A stretch of 64,000 nt of DNA from JBBPZA01 sp963797015 (GTDB lineage: Bacteria; Actinomycetota; Thermoleophilia; Solirubrobacterales; Solirubrobacteraceae): NCBI GenBank assembly GCA_963797015.1, contig CAWCNV010000001.1:496001-560000 (forward strand), written 5' to 3'. A model generated the notes under the pieces. The model was not told where the DNA came from and searched no databases. It saw only the letters and a list, made by a program, of their open reading frames with translations. Shown one piece after another: positions 23,802 through 34,824 of this stretch (positions within the stretch are counted from its first letter, which is position 1; every line of letters starts with the position of its first letter). The position numbers and the translations under genes are program-made.

Positions 23802-25424
23802 ATGTGGTCGAGGATTCCCGTGGCCGTACTCGGGGCAGCGATGTTGGCGCTCGCCCCGGCCGCCGCCGAGGCCGGGCTTCCGCGCCTGCGCGCCGCTCCC
23901 GACGCGCACGGCCGCGGGCGGATCGTCGACACGCGCGGACGCGAGGTCATCCTTCGCGGCGTCAACGTCAATGCGCTGGCCGAGTACTGGAAGGGGACGC
24001 GCTTTCGCACCGTGTTCCCGCTCGAGCCCCGCGACCCGCTGCGGATGCGCAAGCTCGGCTTCGACGCGGTCCGACTGCTGGTGTCGTGGTCGCGGGTGGA
24101 GCCCGCGCCGGGGCGCTACGACGAGCGCTACCTCGCCCGCGTGCGCCGGACCGCTGCGCGCCTGACCGGTGCCGGGCTGTACGTGCTCGTCGACTTCCAC
24201 CAGGACGCATGGGGGCCGTCGCTCGCCGCCCGCGACGGAGAGGCGTGTCCGCCCGGCTCGGAGCCCGCGCTGGGGTGGGACGGGGCGCCGGCGTGGGCCA
24301 CGCTCGTCCCGGCGAGCGAGGCCCGTTGCGCGCCGGCCGGCACCCGCGAGCTGAGTCCCGCCGTAGTGCGCGCGTGGAGCGCGTTCTGGGACGACGAGCG
24401 CGGGCCGGGCGGGGTGGGCATCCAGCGTCGCTACCTGCGGATGGTCGCTCACGTCGTCCGCGGGGTGGCGGCCGATCGCGGGATCGCCGGCTACGACGTG
24501 ATGAACGAGCCCAACGCCTTCGGTGACGCCGAGAACGCCGCCCTCTCCCGCCTGTACACGCGCGCCGTGCGCGCGATCCGGGCTGCGGAACGACGTGCGC
24601 GCGCGCCGCGGCGGCTGGTGCTGTTCGAGCCCTCTGTGCTGTGGTCGGCGACCGGCCGCGGCGCTCCACCCGCGTTCCAGGCGGATCGGGACGTCGTCTA
24701 CTCCCCGCACATCTACAGCGGCGCCTTCAACGGCACAGCGATCACGCCGCAGGCCTTCGAGATCGCGCTCGACGAGGCGCGCGGCCTCGGCGGGGCGCCC
24801 GTGCTCAGCGGCGAGTGGGGCGCGGCGCGCGGACGCACGGACTACCTCGCCGCCCACCTGGACCTCCAGGACCGCTACCTCCTGTCGAGCACGCAGTGGA
24901 CGTGGCGCGAGTCGTGCGGCGATCCGCACCAGCGCGGCACGGCGCTGGCGGGCACCGTCTCCACCGGTACGTTCGCGCTGTGGGGGATCGACTGCGCCAC
25001 CAACCGCATCCTGCCCATCGGGCGCGCGCTGCGGACGACCGTCACGCGGGGATACGTGCGCGCGGCCCCCGGGCGCCTCGCGGCCATGCGCTGGGACGCC
25101 GCCGGGCGCACGCTCGAGGCGAGCGGCCGGGCCGCGCGCACCGGGGTCGTGCTGGAGGCCTTCTACCCCGGCGCGACCGCCGGCGTGAGCGCCGGCGGCC
25201 TGCGCCGCGTGCGGAGCGTCGCCGTGCCGGGGGGAAGGCTCGTCACCGCGCTGGCCGAGGGTGGGGCGTGGGCGCTGTCGGTGTCGCCCGGGGGCTCCTC
25301 GCGTTCTGCTGCCGCGCGGCCGGCTGCGTCGAGAGCGGCGACTCCGGAAGCCGCAGGACCACGATCAGCGCCAGTGCGGCCAGCGGCGCGGCGACCAGGA
25401 AGACCGCCTGCGCGCCGTCGATGA
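23802..25424 (+). CDS. Secreted GH5-family glycosidase (endoglycoceramidase/cellulase-like)
   Basis: A 540-residue exported TIM-barrel enzyme. Start ATG 23802 (GTG 23790 alternative), signal peptide IPVAVLGAAMLALAPAAAEA. Barrel signatures: VILRGVNVNALAEYW, FDAVRLLVSWSRVEPAPGRY, LVDFHQDAWG, acid/base Glu in YDVMNEPNAFG and nucleophile Glu in LSGEWGAARG. The arrangement with GVNVNA and FHQDAWG resembles GH5 endoglycoceramidases. A beta-sandwich follows, then about 60 Pro/Ala/Arg-rich residues; that tail overlaps the convergent MFS gene by 182 bases, so the true stop may be earlier. Confidence 0.88.
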   Translation: MWSRIPVAVLGAAMLALAPAAAEAGLPRLRAAPDAHGRGRIVDTRGREVILRGVNVNALAEYWKGTRFRTVFPLEPRDPLRMRKLGFDAVRLLVSWSRVEPAPGRYDERYLARVRRTAARLTGAGLYVLVDFHQDAWGPSLAARDGEACPPGSEPALGWDGAPAWATLVPASEARCAPAGTRELSPAVVRAWSAFWDDERGPGGVGIQRRYLRMVAHVVRGVAADRGIAGYDVMNEPNAFGDAENAALSRLYTRAVRAIRAAERRARAPRRLVLFEPSVLWSATGRGAPPAFQADRDVVYSPHIYSGAFNGTAITPQAFEIALDEARGLGGAPVLSGEWGAARGRTDYLAAHLDLQDRYLLSSTQWTWRESCGDPHQRGTALAGTVSTGTFALWGIDCATNRILPIGRALRTTVTRGYVRAAPGRLAAMRWDAAGRTLEASGRAARTGVVLEAFYPGATAGVSAGGLRRVRSVAVPGGRLVTALAEGGAWALSVSPGGSSRSAAARPAASRAATPEAAGPRSAPVRPAARRPGRPPARRR

Positions 25425-26883
25425 CGCCGCTGCGCAGGGCCGCGTCGATGCGCCCCGCGCCCCCGCCGGAGGCGTGCACGCCTGCCTGGGACGCGAACAC
25501 GGCGCCCAGCACGGCGGCGCCGACGGCCCCTCCGAGCGCGCGGAAGAAGCCGGTGGTGGCGGTCGCGATCCCGAGCTCGCGACGCTCGACGCCATTCTGG
25601 ACGGCGACGATCAGCACCTGCGTGACCAGCCCGAAGCCGAGCCCGAACACGACCAGCCCCGCGCCGGTCGCGGCCTGGGAGGGATGCCCCGTGACGACGG
25701 CCAGCAGCGCCAGCGCGGCGGTCATCAGGGCCAGTCCCGCGATCGGGAAGCGCTTGTAGCGGCCGGTGCGGGCGATGCTGCGCCCGGAGAGAGTCGTCGA
25801 CACCGCGATGCCGAGCATCGCGGGGGCCAGCAGCAGCCCGGCCTCTGTCGGGCTGGCGCCGGTGGTCGTCTGCAGGAACAGCGGTACGAACACGGTGATC
25901 GAGAACAGCGCCGCGGTGGCCAGGAACAGGGCCGAGCTGGCGACCGCCACGGCGCGGGTGCTTAGCAGCCGGAAGGGGACGATCGGGTCCTCGGCGCGCC
26001 GTTCGCGCACGACCAGGGCCCCGGCCAGCGCGGCGGTCGCGGCGATCAGCGCGAGGATCGGGGCGGAGTCCCACGCGTAGCGCTCGCCGCCCCAGATGCA
26101 GGTCAGCATCAGCGTGGCGGTCGCCCCGGCCAGCAGGGCGGCTCCGGCGACGTCGAGTGCCGCCGTGGGGCGCTCGAAGGGCGGCGCGGGCAGGCGCAGC
26201 CGCACGCCGGCCAGCGCCGCGACACCGACGGGGAGGTTCACGAAGAAGACCCAGCGCCAGCTCGCGTGGTCGACGAGCACGCCGCCGAGCAGCGGGCCGA
26301 CGACAGTGGCAACCGCGAACGTGGCCGCGATATAGCCCTGGTAGCGCCCGCGCTCGCGCGGTGCGACGAGGTCGCCGACGGCGGCCATGGCCAGCGTCAT
26401 CAGCCCTCCCGCGGCGGCGCCCTGGACGAGCCGCAGCACGATCAACTGCGTGATGTCCTGCGCCGCGCCGCACAGCGCCGACGCCGATACGAAGACGACG
26501 AGCGAGGCTTCGAGCAGCGGCTTTCGGCCGTACCGGTCGCTGAGCTTGCCCCACAGGGGTGTTGTCGCCGCCGCCGCGACCACGTACGCGGTCACGACCC
26601 ACGACACGTCGGTCAGGCTGCCGAGGTCGCGCGCGACCACGGGCAGCGCCGTCGCGAGGATCGTCTGGTCGAGGACGGCGGGCAGCATCGCGAGCACGAT
26701 CGCGGCGAAGGCGACCCCCACCGACGCCGCTCCGCGCTCGCCGCTCGCGGGCGTGGGGGCCCGCCCGGCCGGCATCGCGTCGTGCCCGTCGCTCGTGCGA
26801 GGCGCGGCGTGACGGCCGGTCTCGTGTGTCCCGTCGTGCCGTTCGGCGAGACTTGCAGTCCTGGAAGCTCCGGTCGATGGCAT
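25243..26883 (-). CDS. MFS multidrug transporter, DHA2 (14-TMS) type
   Basis: A 546-residue proton-coupled exporter. After a hydrophilic 45-residue leader come about 14 membrane segments; signatures include VLDQTILATALPVVARDLGS, the loop motif GKLSDRYGRKPLL and motif C-like ATVVGPLLGGVLVDHASWRW. ATG 26883 was chosen because AAGGAGG lies just upstream; a longer start at 26910 would put that site inside the gene. Divergent TetR gene at 26951 with operator-like palindromes between them suggests efflux repressed by TetR. The last about 25 residues are low-complexity and overlap the GH5 tail. Confidence 0.93.
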   Translation of the reverse strand: MPSTGASRTASLAERHDGTHETGRHAAPRTSDGHDAMPAGRAPTPASGERGAASVGVAFAAIVLAMLPAVLDQTILATALPVVARDLGSLTDVSWVVTAYVVAAAATTPLWGKLSDRYGRKPLLEASLVVFVSASALCGAAQDITQLIVLRLVQGAAAGGLMTLAMAAVGDLVAPRERGRYQGYIAATFAVATVVGPLLGGVLVDHASWRWVFFVNLPVGVAALAGVRLRLPAPPFERPTAALDVAGAALLAGATATLMLTCIWGGERYAWDSAPILALIAATAALAGALVVRERRAEDPIVPFRLLSTRAVAVASSALFLATAALFSITVFVPLFLQTTTGASPTEAGLLLAPAMLGIAVSTTLSGRSIARTGRYKRFPIAGLALMTAALALLAVVTGHPSQAATGAGLVVFGLGFGLVTQVLIVAVQNGVERRELGIATATTGFFRALGGAVGAAVLGAVFASQAGVHASGGGAGRIDAALRSGVIDGAQAVFLVAAPLAALALIVVLRLPESPLSTQPAARQQNARSPRATPTAPTPHPRPAR

Positions 26884-26913
26884 TGCAATCCTCCTTGCTG
26901 AGGTCGCCATGTC

Positions 26914-26945
26914 TTTAGGGTCACTCTAAACTTAGGCCTACTCTA
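26914..26945. promoter_or_regulatory. Candidate TetR operator, two tandem palindromes
   Basis: TTTAGGGTCACTCTAAA (26914-26930) is a 17-base near-perfect inverted repeat, and TTAGGCCTACTCTA (26932-26945) is a degenerate second copy of the same half-sites (TAGAGT...CCTAA on the minus strand). They sit between the divergent MFS and TetR starts, where a repressor would block both. Confidence 0.6.
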
Positions 26946-26950
26946 CCACG

Positions 26951-27601
26951 GTGAGCACGAACGAAACATCCGGACTGCGCGAGCGCAAGAAGCAGCAGAC
27001 GCGGCAGCTGATCGCCGACACCGCGCGGCGCCTGTTCGCCGAGCGCGGGTTCGAGGGCGTCACGGTCGCCCAGGTCGCCGAGGCGGCAGACGTCGCCGAG
27101 GCGACCGTGTTCAACTACTTCCCGACCAAGGAGGACCTCTTCTACAGCGGGCTCGAGGCTTTCGAGGAGGCGCTCCTGGCCGCGATCCGCGAGCGCCCGC
27201 CGGGCGAATCGATCCTCGCTGCGTTCGGCCGCTTCGTGCTCGAGCCGCGCGGTCTGCTGGCAGCGACGGACCCGGAGGCGATCGAGCGCCTCGCCGCGAT
27301 GACGCGGGTCATCAGCGAGAGCCCCGCGCTCCTCGCCCGCGAGCAGCGGATCTTCGATCGCTACACGGAGTCGCTGGCGCTCCTCATCGCCGAGGAGACC
27401 GGCGCCCGATCGGAGGCCGTGGAGCCGCGCGTCGCGGCCACGGCGCTGCTCGGCGTCCACCGCACGGTGGTCCGCTACTCACGCGCCGAGATCCTAGGCG
27501 GCACGCGGAATCCGGTACTGCGCCGCCGCGTCCGCGCCCAGACCCAGCGCGCCCTGGCGCTGCTCGAGGAGGGCCTGGGCGACTACGGCGTGAAGCGCTA
27601 G
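26951..27601 (+). CDS. TetR/AcrR-family repressor
   Basis: A 216-residue regulator with GTG start. N-terminal HTH: ERKKQQTRQLIADTARRLFA, VTVAQVAEAADVAEATVFNY, FPTKEDLFYSGLEAF. The C-terminal helical domain would bind the effector, probably a substrate of the divergent exporter. Its stop overlaps the convergent MBL gene by 4 bases. Confidence 0.93.
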   Translation: MSTNETSGLRERKKQQTRQLIADTARRLFAERGFEGVTVAQVAEAADVAEATVFNYFPTKEDLFYSGLEAFEEALLAAIRERPPGESILAAFGRFVLEPRGLLAATDPEAIERLAAMTRVISESPALLAREQRIFDRYTESLALLIAEETGARSEAVEPRVAATALLGVHRTVVRYSRAEILGGTRNPVLRRRVRAQTQRALALLEEGLGDYGVKR

Positions 27602-28536
27602 GCGAGCTGCGACGGCGGCGCCAGCGTCGCGACGGCGGCGTCGCGGCTCACTGCGCCGATCTCGTCCGGGACCGCCGCGAGATTGACGTTCAGCGTGAAG
27701 CCGAGCGGCGCGTCGACCGGGCGGAAGAAGTCGTCGAAGTGGCTGGGCACGACCACCGCGGGGTCGAGCCGCGGCAGGATCCGCCGCCAGTAGTCGCGCG
27801 CGAAGCCGCGTCCCGCGATCCCGGCCAAGAAGACGTCCACGTCGCGGCGGCCCAGCGCCTCGTCGACGAGGTCGGCCGAGCCCTGGTGGTAGAAGCTCTT
27901 GCCGCCGGCCTCGATGTGGATGCCCCACACCTGGCCGCAGCGATAGGCGCGCGGCGACAGCCCGTCGAGGTGCGCGCAGGTCAGCTCACCGTCCATCGGC
28001 ACCGCAAGCCCCAACACGAGCTTGGAGTGGGCGCTGGGCACGAAGGTGACCGTGAACGGCCCGAGCTCGTAGGGTCGATCGGGGATCACCTCGACGGCCT
28101 GCTCGCGCAGACCGTGCAGGCCCATGAGCTCGACCAGCGAGCTGGAGCCGAGGACCGGGCACCCGAAGCGCCTCGCGATCGCGGGCGCGTCGACGGCATG
28201 GTCGAAGTGCGTGTGGCCCACGAGCACGCCCTCGATCTCCAGCTCGTCGGGCAGGAAGCGGGCCAGGAGCGCGGAATCCGGCAGCGCGGGCTCGCGGCCG
28301 AGCATCGCCCGGAGCGGCACCCGCGAGAAATAGGGATCGATCAGGAGCGTGCGGCCCTCGTAGGTGAGCCGGTAGCCGGCCACGCCCAGCCATTCGAGCT
28401 CCATGCCCGGCGGCAGCTCGAGCGGCGTCGCGCGCAGTGCCTCGAGCGCCGCGGCGTCCTCGCGCTCGCGCTCGGGCCGGGTAACGGCGAACCGCGCGAG
28501 GTCCGCCACGCGTCGGGCGGGAGTGAGCAGGCTCAC
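27598..28536 (-). CDS. MBL-fold metallohydrolase (UlaG/NAPE-PLD-like)
   Basis: A 312-residue metallo-beta-lactamase-fold hydrolase. Metal motif HTHFDH in EGVLVGHTHFDHAVDAPAIA, a second histidine in PSAHSK, and a later FYHQGSADLVDEALGRRDVD plus VVVPSHFDDFF with the final histidine. The order resembles NAPE-PLD/UlaG-type phosphodiesterases or lactonases. GTG start overlaps the stop of the DUF2510 gene (GTGA), so the two are coupled. Substrate unknown. Confidence 0.87.
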   Translation of the reverse strand: MSLLTPARRVADLARFAVTRPEREREDAAALEALRATPLELPPGMELEWLGVAGYRLTYEGRTLLIDPYFSRVPLRAMLGREPALPDSALLARFLPDELEIEGVLVGHTHFDHAVDAPAIARRFGCPVLGSSSLVELMGLHGLREQAVEVIPDRPYELGPFTVTFVPSAHSKLVLGLAVPMDGELTCAHLDGLSPRAYRCGQVWGIHIEAGGKSFYHQGSADLVDEALGRRDVDVFLAGIAGRGFARDYWRRILPRLDPAVVVPSHFDDFFRPVDAPLGFTLNVNLAAVPDEIGAVSRDAAVATLAPPSQLA

Positions 28537-29444
28537 CCGTCGACGTGCTCGGTCCAGCGACTCCCGTCCCAGTAGCGCCGGCGAGCGGCGCCCGTTGGGT
28601 CGTCGTACCAGCCGGCCGGAGCCGTGCGCGGGCGCTCTTGCGCGCCCGCGGCCGCGCCCTGACCCTCCTGTGCGCCGGCGCCCTCGCCGGCGCCGGCCCC
28701 CTGACGCTCCTGCCCGCCGGCGAGCTGTGTAGCGGCCCCCTGGCGCTCCTGTGCACCCGCCGGCTGAGCGGCGGCGCCCTGACGCTCGTGCCCGCCGCCG
28801 AACTGCGTGGCGGCCTCGCCGGCACCGGCCCCGGCGGCTTTGGCGCCGGCGTCCGCGGGCCAGGCGCCCGCCTGGAACGGCGCCGCCTTTGCCGGCTCTC
28901 CGGTGGCGACGCCGGGGCGGTCCACGCCGCGTGCGTACGGACTCGCGGCGGGCGCCGACGCCCCGCGGTCGCGCGGCTGCGCGTAGGGGTCCGCGCCGGC
29001 TGCCCGCGCCGGTGCGCCCTCGGGCAACGCCGCCGCCGCGACCGCGGCCAGGGTCGCGATCAGGCTCAAGATCATTCCGAGCACCGCGCCGGCTCCCAGC
29101 TTTGCTCCGAGCACGCTGCCGGGCGACAGCGCGATGGGGGAGACGCCGACCTGGCGGCCGAGCTGGTGCACGAGCTCAACCCCGTTGAAGAGCAGCGCGC
29201 CGAAGGTCATGGCCGTGACGGCCACGCCGAGCGCGACGAGCGCGCGCTGCCCGGTGAACGCCGCCGCCGCCAGCAGCACGGCACCGGCCACACCGCCGAG
29301 CAGAATCAGCACGTCGGCGCGCGTGAAGGCCTCCCAGCCCGTCGCGGTCAGGTTGGCGATCTTCAGATACGTGAGAAAGAGCGTCACCGGCGTCAGCGCG
29401 CTGGCGCCCGCGGCTACGAGAAGGGCAATGCGGCGAGGGGTCAT
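28533..29444 (-). CDS. Membrane protein with C-terminal DUF2510 domain and Gln-Glu-Arg repeats
   Basis: A 303-residue protein with four membrane segments in the first 140 residues (ALLVAAGASALTPVTLFLTY; ADVLILLGGVAGAVLLAAAA; ALVALGVAVTAMTFGALLF; AVLGMILSLIATLAAVAAAA). A long Ala/Gly linker contains imperfect repeats of the unit AGxQERQGA (about 28680-28800). It ends with a DUF2510 motif, PAGWYDDPTGAARRRYWDGS-RWTEH, common in actinobacterial membrane proteins. Function unknown. Confidence 0.85.
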   Translation of the reverse strand: MTPRRIALLVAAGASALTPVTLFLTYLKIANLTATGWEAFTRADVLILLGGVAGAVLLAAAAFTGQRALVALGVAVTAMTFGALLFNGVELVHQLGRQVGVSPIALSPGSVLGAKLGAGAVLGMILSLIATLAAVAAAALPEGAPARAAGADPYAQPRDRGASAPAASPYARGVDRPGVATGEPAKAAPFQAGAWPADAGAKAAGAGAGEAATQFGGGHERQGAAAQPAGAQERQGAATQLAGGQERQGAGAGEGAGAQEGQGAAAGAQERPRTAPAGWYDDPTGAARRRYWDGSRWTEHVDG

Positions 29445-29512
29445 GCTCTGCAGCCTACGCTGCGGCGCGCCCGCAGGCGAGCCCGGTCGCGGGTTAGGGT
29501 TCGCGACCAGCC

Positions 29513-30439
<927 letters not shown>

Positions 30440-33400
30440 CCCGCCTTGCTGCGCTGCTCGGCCAGGTCGTCGCAGAAGGCGGCGTCGACCGGTCGCCCCA
30501 GGGCCCGCCAGGCTTCCGCGGCCTCGCGCAGCAGCGCCACGCCCTCGTCGGGGTCGGGGCTCGTGGCCCCGCGCGCGGTGAGCGCCGCCGCACGACCGGT
30601 GGGGTAGGGAAGCCGGTCGGCGAGCTTCTCGGTGTCGGCGGCCGCGGCCTGGGCCTCCTCGTGGCGACCGCCGCGCTCGAGCACGATCGCGCGCGACGAC
30701 ATGGTCTGCAGCGACTGCGCGATCAGCCCGGCGCGCTCGCACACCTCCAGCGCGGCGTCCAGCGCCTGCACCGCGCCGTCGAGGTCGCCGCGATCGCGGC
30801 GGGTCATCGCGATCGCGGTCAGGGTCGACTGCTCGATCTCCGACCAGCCGACCTGGCGCGCCATCTCGTAGGCGGTGCGCAGCTGGCGCTCGGCGCCCTC
30901 GAAGTCACCCGCGCGCCACTTGAGCAGGCCCTGGAGCGCGTAGGGGAAGCACAGCTTGCCCATCAGCCCCTCGCGCTCGGCCAGCTCGGTGCTCGTGTGG
31001 GTGAAGCGCTCGGCCTCCTCCCATTCGCCGTGGTAGGCGGCGATCAGCGCGAGGTGCGCGTTCAGCTCGACCTGCGGCGGGAGATCGCCGATCTCCTGCG
31101 CGATCGCCAGCGCCTCCTCGTAGATCCTGCGCGCGGCGCCGTAGTCGGCCTCTGAGACCTCGAGGTAGTCGCCCAGCGCCATCAGCGCGCGAATCGTCTC
31201 CGGCGGGCTCGAGCCGCGCGCGAGCTCGACCGAGCGCTCGAGGTTCTCTCGCGCCTTGGCGCGATCGCCGATGCGCCCGAACACGCGGCCGAAGATCCCG
31301 TAGGCGCGGCTGGCCGCGCGCGGCTCGGACAGGCGCGAGGCGAGTCGCAGCGCGCGCTCGGAGGCGTAGACGGCGAGCATGTTGTCGCCGGTGTTCAGGT
31401 AGAGGGTCGCCGCCTCCTCGTAGAGGTCGACGAGCTCGCGGCAGGGCTCCCCGTCGCGCAGCAGGTTGATGCCGGCCTGGTAGTGCTCGACCGCCGCCTC
31501 GCGCTCGCCCCGCTGCCACAGGGCGGCGCCGATCTTGCGGTGCAGGTCGGCGACGCGCACGTCGTCGCCCTCGCGCTCGTAGTGCTCGAGCACCTCGCTC
31601 CAGCGCTCGGTGGCTTCCTCGACACGACCTGCGAGCGCGTCGAGGTCGGCGCGCTTCTCGGCGATCCGGGCGATCGCCCCCGGCTCGTCGTCGCAGTTGA
31701 GGTCCAGCGCGGCGCCGTAGCGGGAGCCGGCCTCGCCCGTCGCGTAGACCGCCGCCGCCGCGTCTCCGGCGGCCTCGAGCGACTGCATGGCGCGCGCGCG
31801 GATGCGCCTGAGCTCGTCCGCGGGCAGGCTCGCCTCCTCGGCCAGGACCGCGGCGCGGCCGAGGTGCTCGGCCACCAGCGCCACGACCTCCTCGGAGCGG
31901 TCGCCCGCGCGCTCCTCGATGAACGAGCCGACCTGGAAGTGCTTTTCGCTGCGCCGTGCCTTGGGCAGCGTGCCGTAGGCGACGTCGCGGACGAGCACGT
32001 GCTTGAACTCGTACTCGCGGTCGCCGGGTCGCAGCCCGACCGCACTCGCGAGCCGCTGGGCTCCCTCCGGGGCCGGCTGGACGATCTCCTTCGCCTCGAG
32101 CCCGCGCAGCGCGACCTGCAGCTCGGAGCTGTCGGCGTCGAGCAGGCGCTCGAGCGCCCCGGTCCAGAAGCGCTCGCCCACCACCGCGGCGTGCTGGACG
32201 ACCATGCGCTCGAGCGGGTCGAGCGCGTCCAGCCGGCTCGCGAGCACGCCGTGGACGGTGTCGGGCAGACCGGTGAGATCGGGATGCTCCTCTTCGACCA
32301 GCCGGCGGGCCATCTCCTCGGCGAACAGCGGGTTGCCGCCTGCGCGCGAGGCCACGGCCTCGACGGCCTCCCGCCCGTCCTCCCCGGTTGGCATCAGGGC
32401 GGCGACCAGCGCACGCGTGTCGGCTTCGGTCAGCGGCTCGAGGAAGATCGAGGTCGCGTTGCGGCGCCCGCCGCCCCAGTTCGGGCGTCGCTCGAGCAGC
32501 TCCTCGCGCGCCAGGCACAGCACCAGCAGCGGGCCGCCCACCCACTGGGCGAGGTACTCGATCAGGTCGAGCATGCCGTCGTCGGCCCAATGGATGTCCT
32601 CCCACTCGATGACGAGCGGGCCGCGACGGGTGAGGCCCTCGATCAGGCCGCGGGCCGCCGAGAAGAAGCGCTCGCGCATCTCGCGCGGATCCTCGACCTC
32701 GACCACAGGCACGTCGGGCGGCGCCTCGATGCCGACCAGGCGCCCGATCAGCGCGGCGCGGCGGTCGGCCGGCTCCTCGGTGGGCTGGCCGAGCTTCGCC
32801 CCCAATTTCTCGATGCCGTGCAGGAGCTTGCTCCAGGCGACGTTCGAGCTGTCGGTGTCGAGGATCCCCGCCTCGGCGCGGATGATCTCGCCCAGCGCCC
32901 AGTACACGGTGCCCGAGCCGTACGCGAGCGAGCGACCCTGGCGGAACGTGGGCACGTCGGGATGGCGACGCAGGCGCTGCTCGAGCTCGCGCATCAGGCG
33001 CGACTTGCCCACACCCGCCTGGCCGATCACCGTGACGACGTGGGGCCGGCCCTCGCGCACGACGCGGCCGTAGACCGACGCGAGCATGTCGAGCTCGTCG
33101 TCGCGGCCCACGAGCAGCGATTCGCGGTGCCCGGGCTCGGTCGCGCGCGCCTTGAGGATGCTGCGTGCCTCCCAGGCGGTGACGGGCTCGGCCTTGCCCT
33201 TGAGCTGCAGCGGCTCGAGCTGGTGGTAGTCGAAGGCGTCGCGGGTCGCGCGCCACGTGCGCGTGCCGACGGTCACCGAGCCCGGGCGCGCGGCGGTCTG
33301 CAGGCGAGCCGCGACGTTGACGGTGTCGCCGATCACGGTGTAGGCGTCGCCGACCGCGCCGGCGACCACCTCGCCGGAGTTGATGCCCACGCGCAGGTCG

Positions 33401-34024
33401 AAGCGCACGCCGTGGCTGCGCTCCAGGCCATCGTTGATCTCGCGCATGGCCGTCTGCATGCCTAGGCCGGCGCGGACCGCGCGCTCAGGGTCGTCCTCGT
33501 GGGCCACGGGGGCACCGAAGAGCGCCATCACGTTGTCGCCGATGTACTTGTCGACGGTGCCGCCGTGGCGCTCGACCTCCTGGCCCAGGCGTCGCAGGCT
33601 GCCGTCGACGAGCCCCTTGACCGCCTCGGGGTCCATCGTCTCGGCGACCGCGGTGTAGCCCGAGAGGTCGGCGAAGAGCACGGTCACGACGCGGCGCTCC
33701 TCGGGCGGGGGCGCTACGGGAGCGGGGGCCGGCGCGGCCGCCGCGGGTTGTGGCGCGGGCGCGGGGGCGCCCTCGGGGGCGAGCGCGAAGCCGCAGCTCA
33801 TGCAGAAGCGGGCCTCGGGCGGATTGCTCGCGCCGCACGAGGGGCAGGCGCGCGGGAGCGCGGTCCCGCAGCTCATGCAGAAGCGAGCACCCTCGGGGTT
33901 CTCGGTCGCACAGCTCGGGCAGCCCTGGAGCGCCATTGCCACGGTCGAGCGTAGAGCACTTTCCGGTGCGGTCCAGAGCCGCGCGTCACAGAGGGCGGCG
34001 CGACGGCCACGCTACGCTTGCGCC

Positions 34025-34771
34025 ATGTTCGGGCTCGGGACGCTCGCCCGGGTGGCCGGAGAGGTCGCGCGCGACATCGACGCCGCCCGCGAGCGCGATC
34101 CCGCCACGCGCGGCGTCGGCGCGGGTGAGATCCTCGGCACCTGGCCCGGAGTCCAGGCGCTGCTGGCCCATCGCGTCGCGCACGGACTCTCAGACGTCGG
34201 CGTCCCGCTCGCTCCGCGGGCGATCGCCTACGCGATGCGAACCGTCACCGGTATCGAGATCCATCCCTCGGCCTCGATCGGAGACGGGTTCTTCATCGAC
34301 CACGGGATGGGCGTCGTGATCGGCGAGACGGCGGAGATCGGCGACGACGTGACGCTCTACCAGGGCGTGACTCTGGGGGGCACGGGCTTTGCCACCGGCA
34401 AGCGCCACCCGACCGTCGAGGACAACGTCACGATCGGATCGGGGGCCAAGCTCCTGGGGCCGATCAAGATCGGCCACGGCGCGAAGATCGGGGCCAACTC
34501 CGTGGTCGTGCACGACGTGCCGCCGAACTCGACGGTGGTCGGCAACCCGGGCCATCCGGTGCGCGTCGAGGGCCGCCGGCCCGAGGGCCCGGACGCCGAC
34601 TGGGTCCACCTTCCCGACCCCGTGGTCGACGCGATCAAGGGCCTCGCGAGCCGCATCGGCGCGCTCGAGCGCGCTGTGACCGAGCTCGCGGGCGACGCCG
34701 CCGAGCCGCCGCCGGCCGACGTGCGCCCGCTGAGGCCGACCGCGCGCGGGCCCAACCCGGCCGGGGGCTGA
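34025..34771 (+). CDS. cysE: Serine O-acetyltransferase
   Basis: Makes O-acetylserine from serine and acetyl-CoA, the substrate of CysK at 29.5 kb. After an N-terminal helical part (ALLAHRVAHGLSDVGV) come left-handed beta-helix hexapeptides: GIEIHPSASIGDGFFIDHGM, GVVIGETAEIGDDVTLYQGV, TLGGTGFATGKRHPTVEDNV, TIGSGAKLLGPIKIGHGAKI, with catalytic His in FIDHG. The Ala/Pro-rich tail (PPPADVRPLRPTARGPN) differs from the usual CysK-binding C-terminus ending in Ile, so complex formation is uncertain. Start ATG 34025. Confidence 0.94.
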   Translation: MFGLGTLARVAGEVARDIDAARERDPATRGVGAGEILGTWPGVQALLAHRVAHGLSDVGVPLAPRAIAYAMRTVTGIEIHPSASIGDGFFIDHGMGVVIGETAEIGDDVTLYQGVTLGGTGFATGKRHPTVEDNVTIGSGAKLLGPIKIGHGAKIGANSVVVHDVPPNSTVVGNPGHPVRVEGRRPEGPDADWVHLPDPVVDAIKGLASRIGALERAVTELAGDAAEPPPADVRPLRPTARGPNPAGG

Positions 34772-34797
34772 GGGCGGGGCGCGGGCCCACCCCGCCC
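34772..34797. terminator. GC-rich hairpin between convergent genes
   Basis: GGGCGGGG (34772-34779) pairs perfectly with CCCCGCCC (34790-34797) around a 10-base loop, directly after the cysE stop and before the end of the convergent SRPBCC gene. No T-run follows, as is common in high-GC actinobacteria. Confidence 0.6.
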
Positions 34798-34824
34798 GCG
34801 GGCGGGGGACGCGGACCGCAGCCT

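Noticed and set aside
26951..27601. TetR gene start at a later ATG
   Set aside because: The GTG at 26951 keeps the complete HTH leader (ERKKQQTRQLI) and directly follows the operator; later starts would truncate the domain.
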